Below are positions 49,296-59,195 of a DNA stretch of 64,000 nucleotides, piece after piece. The notes beneath the pieces are model-generated. The model was not told the origin of the DNA and searched no databases. It saw only the letters and a program-made list of their open reading frames with translations. Positions within the stretch are counted from its first letter, which is position 1, and the number at the start of each line of letters is the position of its first letter. A program made the translations under genes and the position numbers. The DNA comes from Sphingomonas sp. Lineage in GTDB: Bacteria > Pseudomonadota > Alphaproteobacteria > Sphingomonadales > Sphingomonadaceae. The stretch spans positions 186,001 to 250,000 of the forward strand of contig JABDNH010000014.1 of the NCBI GenBank assembly GCA_013001055.1, in the 5' to 3' direction.

Positions 49296-50321
49296 TCAAG
49301 CCTTTTGTAGGTGGTTTCGGCCAAGCAGTTCGGCGATCTGGACAGCGTTCAGCGCTGCGCCTTTTCTGAGATTATCCGAAACGCACCAGAAACTCAGTCC
49401 GCTGTCGACCGTCGGATCTTCACGTAGACGGCTGATAAAGGTGGCATAGTCTCCGACGCATTCGACGGGCGTCACATAGCCGCCGTCTTCGCGCTTATCG
49501 ACCAGCATGATGCCAGGGCTTTCGCGCAGAATCTTGCGTGCGTCCTTGGCCGAGATTTCATCGTGAAATTCGACATTGACGGCTTCGGAATGACCCACGA
49601 AGACCGGCACGCGCACGCAGGTCGCGGTGACCTTGACCTTGGGATCGAGGATTTTCTTGGTCTCGGCGACCATCTTCCACTCTTCCTTGGTGGTACCGTC
49701 CTCGAGGAATTCGTCGATGTGCGGGATCACGTTGAAGGCGATCTGCTTGGTGAAGACTTGGGGTTCGGCAGGATCGCCGACAAAAATATCGCGGCTCTGC
49801 GCGAACAGCTCATCCATCGCGGCGCGGCCCGCGCCGGAGACCGACTGGTAGGTCGCGACCACGACGCGCTTGATCTTCGCGGCATCGTGCAGCGGCTTCA
49901 GCGCCACCACCATCTGCGCGGTCGAACAGTTGGGGTTGGCGATGATGTTTTTCGCCCTGTAGCCGTCGATTGCATCCGGGTTCACTTCGGGCACGACGAG
50001 CGGCACGTCGGGGTCCATGCGGAACAGCGAGCTGTTGTCGATGACGGTGCAACCCGCCTTCGCCGCCTTCTCGGCATATTGCTTGGACACGGCGGAACCC
50101 GCCGCGAACAGCGCCATGTCCCACCCCGCAAAATCGAAATGCTCGATGTTGCGGACCTTCAGTTCCTTGTCCGTTTCGCCGAATTCGATGCGGTCACCCG
50201 CCGAACGGCTCGATGCTACCGCTACAATTTCGTCGATCGGGAACTTGCGCTCGGCAAGAATGGTCAGCAGCTCGCGCCCGACCATACCGGTGGCGCCGAC
50301 GACAACAACTTTGTAACCCAT
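49296..50321 (-). CDS. asd: Aspartate-semialdehyde dehydrogenase
   Basis: Asd reduces aspartyl-phosphate to aspartate semialdehyde, the branch point to lysine, diaminopimelate, threonine and methionine. The NADP-binding motif is VVVVGATGMVGRELL. The catalytic cysteine lies in ANPNCSTAQMVVAL, and further motifs are ATYQSVSGAGRAAMDEL and VRVPVFVGHSEAVN. At 341 residues it is full length. AAGGAG lies eight bases ahead of the ATG, immediately after a hairpin. DapF, a later step of the same pathway, is 9 kb away. Confidence 0.97.
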   Translation of the reverse strand: MGYKVVVVGATGMVGRELLTILAERKFPIDEIVAVASSRSAGDRIEFGETDKELKVRNIEHFDFAGWDMALFAAGSAVSKQYAEKAAKAGCTVIDNSSLFRMDPDVPLVVPEVNPDAIDGYRAKNIIANPNCSTAQMVVALKPLHDAAKIKRVVVATYQSVSGAGRAAMDELFAQSRDIFVGDPAEPQVFTKQIAFNVIPHIDEFLEDGTTKEEWKMVAETKKILDPKVKVTATCVRVPVFVGHSEAVNVEFHDEISAKDARKILRESPGIMLVDKREDGGYVTPVECVGDYATFISRLREDPTVDSGLSFWCVSDNLRKGAALNAVQIAELLGRNHLQKA

Positions 50322-50334
50322 GAAATCTCCTTGG

Positions 50335-50356
50335 GCTGCGAGGTAGGCCTCGCAGC
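50335..50356 (-). other. Hairpin immediately upstream of the asd ribosome-binding site
   Basis: GCTGCGAGG-TAGG-CCTCGCAGC is a perfect 9-bp stem. It lies between the S9 peptidase stop and the AAGGAG of asd. There is no T-run, so it is not a classical terminator. It might affect read-through or asd translation. Confidence 0.5.
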
Positions 50357-50376
50357 GGATAAGTCAACGCGAGAGC

Positions 50377-52593
50377 CTATTCGGCAGGTCCGCCCGGCAC
50401 GTCGTTGGCGTCAAGGAAGTCCATGATGGTGGTCCACAGATGCACCGAGATGCCGGGGCCTTCGACGCGGTGCGTCTGGCCAGGGTACAGCATCATTTCG
50501 AACGGTATGGCTTCCTTCTGAAGTGCGGCGGCCATGGCGGTGCTGTTGTCGAGCACGACATTGTCGTCACTCATGCCGTGAATCAGCAGCAGCGGATCCT
50601 CGATCTTCTCGAAGCCATCGAAGGTGGAAGCCGCATCATAGGCGTCCTGCACCTCGCGCGGATCACCCATGTAACGCTCTGTGTAGTGCGTGTCGTAAAG
50701 TTCCCATTTCGACACCGGCGCGCCGGCGATTGCCGCGGCATAGGTGCCGGGATCGGCCGCCAGCATCTTGAGGCTCATGTAGCCGCCATAGCTCCACCCA
50801 TAGGTCGCAATGCGGTTCGCATCGACATAATCGAGCGTCTTGAGCCAGTCGGCACCCAGCTTCTGGTCGCGCACTTCGATGCCGCCCATGGCACGCCATA
50901 ACGGCTGTTCGAACGCGACGCCGCGATTGGCGCTTCCGCGATTATCGAGCTGGAAGAAGATATAGCCCTGATCGACAATCCACTGACGCAGCGCGCCGGT
51001 CCAGCCATTGCGAACGGTCTGGGCAAGCGGGCCGCCATAATGCTGCATGAAAACGGGATAGCGTTTCCCGTCCTCCATGCCGGCAGGCAAGATCATTTGG
51101 TAGTGAAGCGTCGTGCCATCGGGTGTCTTGATCGTGCCGAAACGGCTGGCCTCGTGGCTGTCGAGATAAGGCGCGTAGGGATGATCGGCATCGAGCGCGT
51201 TTTCCTCGATCCAGGCGATGCGGTTGCCGCCCGTATCGGCAAGATAATGTTGCGGCGGCTGCCCCGGTGCCGACCGCGTGATAATCGCGCGCGTCGCCTT
51301 CTTGTCCATGCTCACGCCGTGCGAATAGCCAAGCTCGGTCAGGCGCACCGGTTGGGCGTCGGGATTGGAATAATCGAGGCGGTAGAGATGGGTTTCGAGA
51401 ACGCCGTCCTTGTTACCGGTGAAATAGACGATGCTGTTATGCTCATCGAGGCCCTGCAGCTCGTCAACCGCCCAATTGCCGCTTGTCAGCTGGCGCCAGC
51501 TGCCCGGCCCGCCGAGATACAGATGTCCGAAGCCATCGCGCTCCGACCACCACAGGGTGCCGCCGTTCTTCAGAAAGCGATAATTGTTGGTAAGATTGAT
51601 CCAATGCCGTTCGGCCGCTTTTTCAGTGAAAAGTAGCTCGGCTGTGCCGGTAGCCGGATCGACGGCAAACAGGTCAAGCGCGGTCTGGGCGCGGTTCTGG
51701 CGCTGGACGTAGAGCGTCTGGCCATCGGGGCTCCAGTCGACGCGGGGGATATAGATGTCGGTCTCGTCGCCCAGATCCACTTTCACGCGTGTGCCATCGA
51801 CTGCAGTTACGATCCACAATTCGTTGAGGACGTTTTCGGTACCGGCGAGCGGATAGCGTTGGTCGAAGCTGCTGGTGCTCTCGGCACCGATCGAAGTGCG
51901 GGTGACTATCTGAACGGGGCTTTCATCGAAGCGCAGAACCGCGATCTTGTCATCGTTAGGGCTCCACCAATAGCCGGTATCGCGGTCCATTTCTTCCTGC
52001 GCGACAAATTCGGCTTCGCCCCAATAGACGTTTTCATTGTCTTCGATCGGCGTGATGGGCTGCGGTTCTTCGCCTAGCGCGCCGACATAAAGACGGCGAT
52101 CGCGCACGAAACTGACATAGCCGCCTTTGGGGCTGATCGTCGGGTTGAGTTCGCCTTCTGCCGTGTCGGTGAGGCGCTGTACGCTGCCATCGCGGCCGGC
52201 GAGATAGAGATCGCCGTCAAGCGGGACGAGCAGGCTTTGCCCGTCGGGCGCCCAATCATAGGCGACGATACCCTTGAGCGACCCGATACGTGCGCGTTCG
52301 CGCTGCATCTTCTCGGCTTCGGAAAGTTCGGCGCCCGTGCCTACTTCCTCACTATCGACCAGCATGCGCCATTCGCCGCTCGACGTGTCGAGGGCCCACA
52401 GATCGTAGCGTTCGCGGTCGTCTTCGCGCGGACGCAGCATGGTGAGCAGCGTGCCATCGGGCGACAACTTCATCGCCCTGGGGCTCGGCCCGTCCAAGGA
52501 CGGACTACCGAACACGGCTTCGAGGGTGAGATCTTCAGCCATGGCGGGTGTGGTCACGACCAAAGCGGCGGCGGCAGCAAGAACAAGGCGCAT
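50377..52593 (-). CDS. S9 family prolyl oligopeptidase / dipeptidyl peptidase IV-like
   Basis: This is an exported serine peptidase of 738 residues. The signal peptide MRLVLAAAAALVVTTPAMA is followed by the DPP IV beta-propeller (about residues 30-460) with YDWAPDGQSLLVP and VDWSPDGQTLYVQRQN. The C-terminal hydrolase domain contains QHYGGPLAQTVRNGW, QLDNRGSANRG and the nucleophile TYGWSYGGYMSLKML with Ser601. The acid and base lie in LLIHGMSDDNVV and MLYPGQTHRVEGP. The ATG at 52593 is preceded by GGAGAGAAG. Substrates are probably X-Pro-type peptides. With the nearby M2 peptidase and TonB receptor it fits a peptide-scavenging lifestyle. Confidence 0.95.
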   Translation of the reverse strand: MRLVLAAAAALVVTTPAMAEDLTLEAVFGSPSLDGPSPRAMKLSPDGTLLTMLRPREDDRERYDLWALDTSSGEWRMLVDSEEVGTGAELSEAEKMQRERARIGSLKGIVAYDWAPDGQSLLVPLDGDLYLAGRDGSVQRLTDTAEGELNPTISPKGGYVSFVRDRRLYVGALGEEPQPITPIEDNENVYWGEAEFVAQEEMDRDTGYWWSPNDDKIAVLRFDESPVQIVTRTSIGAESTSSFDQRYPLAGTENVLNELWIVTAVDGTRVKVDLGDETDIYIPRVDWSPDGQTLYVQRQNRAQTALDLFAVDPATGTAELLFTEKAAERHWINLTNNYRFLKNGGTLWWSERDGFGHLYLGGPGSWRQLTSGNWAVDELQGLDEHNSIVYFTGNKDGVLETHLYRLDYSNPDAQPVRLTELGYSHGVSMDKKATRAIITRSAPGQPPQHYLADTGGNRIAWIEENALDADHPYAPYLDSHEASRFGTIKTPDGTTLHYQMILPAGMEDGKRYPVFMQHYGGPLAQTVRNGWTGALRQWIVDQGYIFFQLDNRGSANRGVAFEQPLWRAMGGIEVRDQKLGADWLKTLDYVDANRIATYGWSYGGYMSLKMLAADPGTYAAAIAGAPVSKWELYDTHYTERYMGDPREVQDAYDAASTFDGFEKIEDPLLLIHGMSDDNVVLDNSTAMAAALQKEAIPFEMMLYPGQTHRVEGPGISVHLWTTIMDFLDANDVPGGPAE

Positions 52594-52609
52594 CTTCTCT
52601 CCGGGAAAC

Positions 52610-52642
52610 AAAAAAGAGCGCCCGGTTGATGCCGGACGCCCT
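52610..52642 (-). terminator. Intrinsic terminator of the rplS operon
   Basis: On the minus strand GGGCGTCCGG-CATCAA-CCGGGCGCTC forms a 10-11-bp stem with two G-T pairs, followed by TTTTTTG. It lies 22 bp after the rplS stop and closes the ffh-rplS transcript. Confidence 0.9.
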
Positions 52643-52664
52643 TGAAATCGCAAGTTGTCGTCGC

Positions 52665-53048
52665 TTATGCGTCGGACTTGGCCGGACGATTGTCCTTGCG
52701 CTCGGCGATGCGAGCAGCCTTACCGGTGCGGCCGCGCAGATAATACAGCTTGGCACGACGGACGGCGCCCTTGCGCACGACAGTGATGCTGTCGACGTTG
52801 GGCGAATATAGCGGGAAGACGCGCTCGACACCCTCGCCGAACGACACTTTGCGCACGGTAAAGCTGGAGCCTACGCCTTTGTTGGCACGCGCGATGCACA
52901 CGCCTTCGAAATTCTGAATACGGGTCCGCTCGCCTTCGACGACGCGCACGCCGACGCGCAGCGTGTCACCGGGGCGGAAATCCGGGATCTTCTTTTCGCT
53001 CGTAAGTGCTTCGATCTGCTCTTTTTCGAGCTCTTGGATCAGGTTCAT
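52665..53048 (-). CDS. rplS: 50S ribosomal protein L19
   Basis: L19 lies at the 30S-50S interface. The 127-residue protein shows the family core [20 protein letters not shown], followed by [20 protein letters not shown] and [18 protein letters not shown]. It is last in the operon, 3 bp after trmD, and is followed by a strong terminator. Confidence 0.98.
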   Translation of the reverse strand: MNLIQELEKEQIEALTSEKKIPDFRPGDTLRVGVRVVEGERTRIQNFEGVCIARANKGVGSSFTVRKVSFGEGVERVFPLYSPNVDSITVVRKGAVRRAKLYYLRGRTGKAARIAERKDNRPAKSDA

Positions 53049-53051
53049 GTC

Positions 53052-53783
53052 CTAATTCTCTTCATTCTTAAACCGCGCGCCAGAGGGCGACTGAACCGGA
53101 GGCTCCCCATGAGCTTCCCATAAGTCCGGTCGCCGTGACCTTGTGTCTTCGACTGCCTTGGCTTTGCGCCAAGCGGCAATCTTCGCATGATCCCCAGATC
53201 GCAGCACTTCGGGGATCGTGCGCCCTTCCCACTCTTGAGGTCGGGTATAATGCGGATATTCCAGGAGACCTTGCTCGAAGCTCTCCTCCTCTCCGCTAGA
53301 GGCCGCGCCCATTACCCCGCCTTGCAGGCGAATGCAAGCGTCGAGCGTGACCATCGCGGCCACTTCGCCTCCGGAAAGAACATAGTCGCCGATCGAGACC
53401 GGTTCGATGGGACGCGCCTCGAAGATGCGCTCGTCAAAACCCTCGAAGCGTCCGCACAAGATGATGGCGCCCTCGCCTGCCGCCAAATCGCGCACCTTGG
53501 CCTGCGTCAGCGGGCGACCGCGCGGTGTCATTGCGAGCATCGGACGCCCATCCGCGACGCTATCCAAAGCAGCGGCTAGCACATCGCAGCGAAGCACCAT
53601 TCCGGCACCGCCGCCCGCTGGCGTGTCATCGACAGTCTTGTGCTTGTCGGCAGCGAAGTCTCGAATATTGGTGACGTCGAGCGACCACTTGCCTTCCTCC
53701 AGCGCGCGCCCGGCAAGCGAGTGCCCTAGCGGTCCCGGGAACATGTCCGGGTAGAGCGTGAGGATGGAAGCGCGGAAGGTCAT
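53052..53783 (-). CDS. trmD: tRNA (guanine-N1-)-methyltransferase TrmD
   Basis: TrmD makes m1G37 in tRNAs reading CNN codons, preventing frameshifts. The SPOUT knot methyltransferase has [48 protein letters not shown] and the knot [20 protein letters not shown]. The C-terminal domain ends with RRPDLWEA. Length is 243 residues. The start directly abuts the nitrilase stop with no gap, where rimM would normally precede trmD. Confidence 0.98.
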   Translation of the reverse strand: MTFRASILTLYPDMFPGPLGHSLAGRALEEGKWSLDVTNIRDFAADKHKTVDDTPAGGGAGMVLRCDVLAAALDSVADGRPMLAMTPRGRPLTQAKVRDLAAGEGAIILCGRFEGFDERIFEARPIEPVSIGDYVLSGGEVAAMVTLDACIRLQGGVMGAASSGEEESFEQGLLEYPHYTRPQEWEGRTIPEVLRSGDHAKIAAWRKAKAVEDTRSRRPDLWEAHGEPPVQSPSGARFKNEEN

Positions 53784-54743
53784 CTAGTCTTCCCAGCGCA
53801 CGCCCTGTTGCGGCGCGGTGTTGACGTCGAGCGTGAAAATGTCGGGGCGGCTGTAGTGGCCGTCTGTGTCGAGGCTGGCCTTGGCGGCATCGCTCTCGGA
53901 AAGATCGAGTTGCGCATGAATAGTCTCTTCGCCCTCGCCTGCCTGCGCCAGTACGCGCGCATCAGGCGCGATGATCATGCTGCCGCCGCGATTGAGAACA
54001 TCGCCATCAATCTGTTTGGCGAGCGCCGCCGCTTCGGCATCTCCGCCGCAGCGTTCGATGCCGTCGATCAGGTCGGCCTTGGCCTGCACGAGACCCGCCG
54101 CCAGGACGAAGCAGCGACCTTCGAAGGCGTAGTGCTTGGAGGCGATAGCATAAGTGTCGCGCACGGTGGGCCACGCCGCGATGTGCACATTCTCTTCCAA
54201 GTTATGCATCGCGGCGCGCGTGAGCGGCATCCAATGTTCCCAGCAGGTCAGGTTGCCGACCTTGGCCTTACCCGCATCGTGCACCCCAAGCGTCGAGCCA
54301 TCACCGCGCATCCAAATGAGGCGCTCGCCGTGCGTCGGCACGAGTTTGCGATGATCAAGCGGCTTCTGATTGGGCCGCAGCAGCAGCTGGTTGTTGTAGA
54401 GGCTCGAGCGGACGCGTTCGTGCGCGCCAATCGAGATCATCGCGTCATGATCGTCGCACAACGCCTGCAGCGGTGCGAGGCGCTCATCGCCGCTTACGAC
54501 GGCCTGCTCCATCAGGATGCGGTGCATGGCTTTGGAACCGGGATGATCCCACAGCGCCGCACCCGGTGCTTCATCGAGCCAAAGCGGATAGCCGCCGAGG
54601 AAAGTCTCCCCGAAGGCGACGAGCGTGGCGCCTTCCTTGATCGCGGCCTCGGCTATCGACACGGCTTTCTCGATACCGCTGTCGATATGCAGCGGCACGG
54701 GGGCGGCCTGGCAGATCGCAACGTTGAGCCTGGTGTCAGGCAT
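53784..54743 (-). CDS. Carbon-nitrogen hydrolase, nitrilase family
   Basis: This 319-residue enzyme of the nitrilase superfamily has the catalytic triad Glu46 (VAFGETFLGGYP), Lys133 (HRKLVPTHGERLIW) and Cys167 (NLTCWEHWMPL). The CWEH context and the HRKLVPTHGER segment are those of true nitrilases (branch 1), which convert nitriles to carboxylic acids and ammonia. An amidase role is less likely. It overlaps the rimM stop by eight bases and abuts the trmD start, so it is embedded in the ribosome-maturation operon and probably translated by coupling. Codon use is similar to its neighbours, giving no sign of recent transfer. Physiological substrate unknown. Confidence 0.92.
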   Translation of the reverse strand: MPDTRLNVAICQAAPVPLHIDSGIEKAVSIAEAAIKEGATLVAFGETFLGGYPLWLDEAPGAALWDHPGSKAMHRILMEQAVVSGDERLAPLQALCDDHDAMISIGAHERVRSSLYNNQLLLRPNQKPLDHRKLVPTHGERLIWMRGDGSTLGVHDAGKAKVGNLTCWEHWMPLTRAAMHNLEENVHIAAWPTVRDTYAIASKHYAFEGRCFVLAAGLVQAKADLIDGIERCGGDAEAAALAKQIDGDVLNRGGSMIIAPDARVLAQAGEGEETIHAQLDLSESDAAKASLDTDGHYSRPDIFTLDVNTAPQQGVRWED

Positions 54744-55242
54744 CGACGAACTCTGCGTTCACGACCAGCCTGTCTTCGTCCCATTCGGGCACGGCGACCG
54801 GGATCAGCGGCACCATGAAGCGCTTGCCGTTCGCCTTTTCGATTTCAACGATGTCGGAGGCGCCAAAGTTCTCGACCCCGACGACATGGCCGACGGCTTC
54901 ACCCGCGGCGTCGACGACGGGCAAGTCGATCAGATCGGAGAAATAATATTCGCCTTCTTCGAGCGATGGCAACTGGTCTCGTTCGACCTCGATCAGTGTG
55001 CCACGCAGCTGCTCCGCTGCGCCGCGATCATTGACGCCTTCAAAGCGCGCGACGGCCACCTTGCCGCCGTCACGGATGCTGACCAGCTTGGCGGGTTTGC
55101 CGCCCACAAACAGCATGTCGTGCGCCTTGAGGCTGTCCGGCCCGTCGGCAAACAGTTTCAGGCGAAGCTCGCCTTTGACCCCATGCGCACCGGCGACGGC
55201 GGCGAGCGCCACGCGCTTTTCCTCCGCCGCCGGTGCATTCAT
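54736..55242 (-). CDS. rimM: 16S rRNA-processing protein RimM
   Basis: RimM binds S19 and assists maturation of the 30S head. The 168-residue protein has the N-terminal beta-barrel AAVAGAHGVKGELRLKLFAD with FEGVNDRGAAEQLRGT, and the C-terminal PRC barrel EYYFSDLIDLPVVDAAGEAV with MVPLIPVAVPEWD. It follows rpsP by 5 bp and overlaps the inserted nitrilase gene by eight bases. Confidence 0.97.
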   Translation of the reverse strand: MNAPAAEEKRVALAAVAGAHGVKGELRLKLFADGPDSLKAHDMLFVGGKPAKLVSIRDGGKVAVARFEGVNDRGAAEQLRGTLIEVERDQLPSLEEGEYYFSDLIDLPVVDAAGEAVGHVVGVENFGASDIVEIEKANGKRFMVPLIPVAVPEWDEDRLVVNAEFVDA

Positions 55243-55247
55243 GGCAG

Positions 55248-55793
55248 TTATTCGGCCTTCTCGGCGTCAGCGTCGGCGTCGTCGGCCTTGGCTTCTTCCT
55301 TAGCTTCCTCGGCGGGTGCAGTTTCCGCCGCATCTTCCTTGGTTTCCTCAGCCGATGCTTCTTCAGCCGGGGCGTCAGTGGCCGCCTCTTCGGTCACTTC
55401 TTCCTTGGCTTCTTCCGCGGGGGCCTCTTCAGCAGCCTTAGCGGCTTCAGCAGCTTCGGCTTCCTTGGCGGCCTTGGCTTCGGCGCGATCCTTGGCCTGC
55501 TGCCCCGGCTCCGCCTTCTGCGGGTTGTTGCGCGGTTCGCGCTTCATCAGGCCTTCGGCGTCGAGGAAACGGAGGACGCGATCGGTCGGCTGCGCACCGA
55601 CGCTCAGCCAATGCTTGATGCGATCGGTGTCGAGCTTCACGCGCTCGGGATCATCCTTGCCCAGCAGCGGGTTGTAGCTGCCGACGCGTTCAATGAACTT
55701 GCCATCGCGCGAACGACGGCTGTCGGCGACAACGATGCGGTAATAAGGCCGCTTCTTGGCGCCACCACGGGCGAGACGAATTGCAACTGCCAT
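55248..55793 (-). CDS. rpsP: 30S ribosomal protein S16 with long acidic C-terminal tail
   Basis: The N-terminal 80 residues are a normal S16: [40 protein letters not shown] and [19 protein letters not shown]. About 90 further residues form a low-complexity tail of Ala, Glu, Lys and Asp with repeated [12 protein letters not shown]-like units. S16 is usually 80-100 residues, so the protein (181 residues) is roughly doubled. The tail is probably disordered and surface-exposed. It starts 26 bp after ffh, in the standard order. Confidence 0.96.
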   Translation of the reverse strand: MAVAIRLARGGAKKRPYYRIVVADSRRSRDGKFIERVGSYNPLLGKDDPERVKLDTDRIKHWLSVGAQPTDRVLRFLDAEGLMKREPRNNPQKAEPGQQAKDRAEAKAAKEAEAAEAAKAAEEAPAEEAKEEVTEEAATDAPAEEASAEETKEDAAETAPAEEAKEEAKADDADADAEKAE

Positions 55794-55819
55794 AATATGT
55801 TCCTTCTTAGATAATGCGT

Positions 55820-57274
<1,455 letters not shown>

Positions 57275-57394
57275 ACTCTAATCTCCTCTATCGGGCGCAA
57301 AACGCGAAAAACGCCGGCGGACGAAACCTCGTCGGCCAGCGTGGGCTTTTCAACGCCCGTGCACCCAATATCATTGTCGTATTCGACGAGCGCG

Positions 57395-57423
57395 CCTCTA
57401 AGCGAGGCAGGCGGCGGGGTCAA
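57395..57423 (-). promoter_or_regulatory. Candidate sigma-70 promoter of the ffh operon
   Basis: On the minus strand TTGACC (complement of 57418-57423) and TAGAGG (complement of 57395-57400) are separated by exactly 17 bp. The start would be near 57388, leaving a leader of about 114 nt before ffh. Confidence 0.5.
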
Positions 57424-57432
57424 GGGTTAGGA

Positions 57433-57789
57433 TCAATCCTGAACATATTGATACTCAGTCACCAATTCTGCGTCATTGAGTCTCAACACCAACCACTGGT
57501 GATCGATCGGCATGGGAGAGGTTGGGCTTAGTACATACACCATGTCCCAATTGTTCCACTTGTCGGTTGGGGTTGGTTTGCCAAGCAGTTCAACGATTTC
57601 CACTCGGCTTTTTCCGACGAGATCATGTGATGCCAAAAGGTCATCCAACATCACAGCGCGCTCTTGGGAAGCTAAGTCTGCATTTTTCCAGCGATCAGGA
57701 GTGAAATTGCCGCTATCAGTGAGAACCACTGTCGCAGCAACAACCAGTGCAATCAACGCGCTTACGATAATTGCTGATCTGCGCTTCAA
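57433..57789 (-). CDS. Hypothetical exported or membrane-anchored protein, BamE-like layout
   Basis: I cannot assign a family with confidence. The 118 residues start with KRRSAIIVSALIALVVAATV, an uncleaved anchor or signal peptide. The mature part contains SRVEIVELLGKPTPTDKWNN and HQWLVLRLNDAELVTEYQ. The spacing of a 'VxxLLGxP' helix and a following beta hairpin recalls SmpA/BamE-like folds. The start is TTG overlapping the DUF924 stop as TTGA. Two hand-counted lines of its DNA are 47-52% G+C, well below the neighbours, which suggests recent acquisition or relaxed selection. Confidence 0.75.
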   Translation of the reverse strand: MKRRSAIIVSALIALVVAATVVLTDSGNFTPDRWKNADLASQERAVMLDDLLASHDLVGKSRVEIVELLGKPTPTDKWNNWDMVYVLSPTSPMPIDHQWLVLRLNDAELVTEYQYVQD

Positions 57790-58352
57790 AACGCCGCTCC
57801 GTTTTCCAGTGCCTGACGCTCGGCGCTCGTACTCTCCCGTCCCAACGCTTCATTGCGCCCCGGGAAGCGGCCGAAGGTTTCGATCTGGTCGCGGTGGAGG
57901 TGGGCGAACTTGTCGCGGCCGTCCTCGCTCAGCGCGTCGAACAGGCGGACGCTCTCGTCCTGATCGCTCATACTTTCGCTGTGCATCAGCGGCATGTAGA
58001 GGAAGTGGCGGTAACGCGGCTCCAGCTTCTGGTCCCAGCCTTTCTCGATCGCGCGGCGCGTCAGGCGGCGGGCTAGCGGGTCTTGCGCAAAAGCCTCCGC
58101 GCTGCCGCGATTTAGGTTGCGACTGAACTGGTCGAGCATGATGATCGCGGCGAGAATGCGGCGCGGCCCCTTGCGCCATTCTTCGGCTTTGGTTTCGATG
58201 ACATGCTGGCGCAGCTCGCCATAGCGGGCGCGGATTTCCTCATCGAGCGCGGGGTCTTTTTTCCACCAACCCGCCTCGCCGACCTCCTCGAACCAATAGT
58301 CGATAAGGTCCTGGGCCTGCTGGCGTTCGATAGTGTCCTGGCTTGGTGGCAT
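57786..58352 (-). CDS. DUF924 family protein
   Basis: This 188-residue helical protein has the family pattern DLIDYWFEEVGEAGWWKKDP, ILAAIIMLDQFSRNLNRGSA, FLYMPLMHSESMSDQDES and DQIETFGRFPGRN. DUF924 members resemble tetratricopeptide-like folds; their biochemical function is unknown. The ATG at 58352 overlaps the stop of the CPBP protease gene (TAATG). Upstream in-frame starts lie inside that gene and are rejected. The 118-residue hypothetical gene is coupled downstream. Confidence 0.92.
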   Translation of the reverse strand: MPPSQDTIERQQAQDLIDYWFEEVGEAGWWKKDPALDEEIRARYGELRQHVIETKAEEWRKGPRRILAAIIMLDQFSRNLNRGSAEAFAQDPLARRLTRRAIEKGWDQKLEPRYRHFLYMPLMHSESMSDQDESVRLFDALSEDGRDKFAHLHRDQIETFGRFPGRNEALGRESTSAERQALENGAAF

Positions 58353-59179
58353 TAGCGGCTTCTCCCGTCGCCGGTTTCCATAACGCCGCGCAATAACGGA
58401 TAGGTGGCAGCTAGTGCCAACATCCACCCGATTACCACCAGCTTGGCAAGCTCGTCGCTGACAGAAAAGAGCGCGAGCGGCGCATTGAACAGGCCGTGCA
58501 GGCCAATCACGAAATACAGATTGGCTGTGCGCGCATAAAGCAAGCAACCGATCACTCCGCCGAGCGCAATCACCGCGAAATCGGACAGCGTGAACTGGAA
58601 GTGTGACAGCGCGAACCAGATCGCCGACATTAATCCGCTCACCACCAACGCCTTGTGGTCCCTCAGCTTGAATCGATGGCGCAAGAGCAATCCCAATTGG
58701 ACGAACAACACACCGCGAAAAAAGCCTTCTTCGTTGAACCCTGTGGCAAACAGATTGGCGGCAAAGGCGGGATATTGCGCTGCGCCCGGCATGCTGAAAG
58801 CACTCCCGCTCACCAATGAAAGCGTCAGTTGAGTGCCCACCCATGCCAGTAACGGCGCTGCCAGCAAGGCAGGCAGGCCTCTTGGCGAAAAGCCCAGGTC
58901 TGCAGCCTTGAGCCCGCCCCATTTCATTGCCAGTGCGCCGACGAGCAAGGCGAACATCGGCAGGTGCAACGTCCAGATGTTGAGCGACCAGAACCGGGCT
59001 GCGCTGCCGGCCTCGTAAAATTCATGGGGCTGAAGGCTGGAGACCGCCAGCAATACCAAGGGGAAAGCAATTGCGATCAGCATAAGCTTCCATCCCGGCA
59101 TGCGGCGGATAGCGCCAAGCCGCCCTGCCAACGGGAAATAACTCTCTTGAGCGTCATTGCCCTTGGCGGCATCCATCAT
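58352..59179 (-). CDS. CPBP family intramembrane metalloprotease
   Basis: This is a polytopic membrane protein of 275 residues with the three CPBP motifs: GFNEEGFFRGVLF (EExxxR), FALSHFQF (FxxxH) and GLHGLFNAPL (HxxxN). At least seven hydrophobic segments are visible. Family members include prenyl endopeptidases (Rce1-like) and bacteriocin self-immunity proteins. No CaaX substrate or bacteriocin gene is nearby. GGGGAG seven bases upstream favours the ATG at 59179; earlier ATGs would overlap the divergent dapF start. It heads a three-gene operon with DUF924 and the hypothetical protein. Confidence 0.9.
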   Translation of the reverse strand: MMDAAKGNDAQESYFPLAGRLGAIRRMPGWKLMLIAIAFPLVLLAVSSLQPHEFYEAGSAARFWSLNIWTLHLPMFALLVGALAMKWGGLKAADLGFSPRGLPALLAAPLLAWVGTQLTLSLVSGSAFSMPGAAQYPAFAANLFATGFNEEGFFRGVLFVQLGLLLRHRFKLRDHKALVVSGLMSAIWFALSHFQFTLSDFAVIALGGVIGCLLYARTANLYFVIGLHGLFNAPLALFSVSDELAKLVVIGWMLALAATYPLLRGVMETGDGRSR

Positions 59180-59195
59180 TAAGTCGCTCCCCACC

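Noticed and set aside
57390-57410. GCCTC-TAAGC-GAGGC hairpin upstream of ffh as a terminator
   Set aside because: Only five pairs and no T-run. It overlaps the likely -10 region of the ffh promoter, so a terminator role is not supported.
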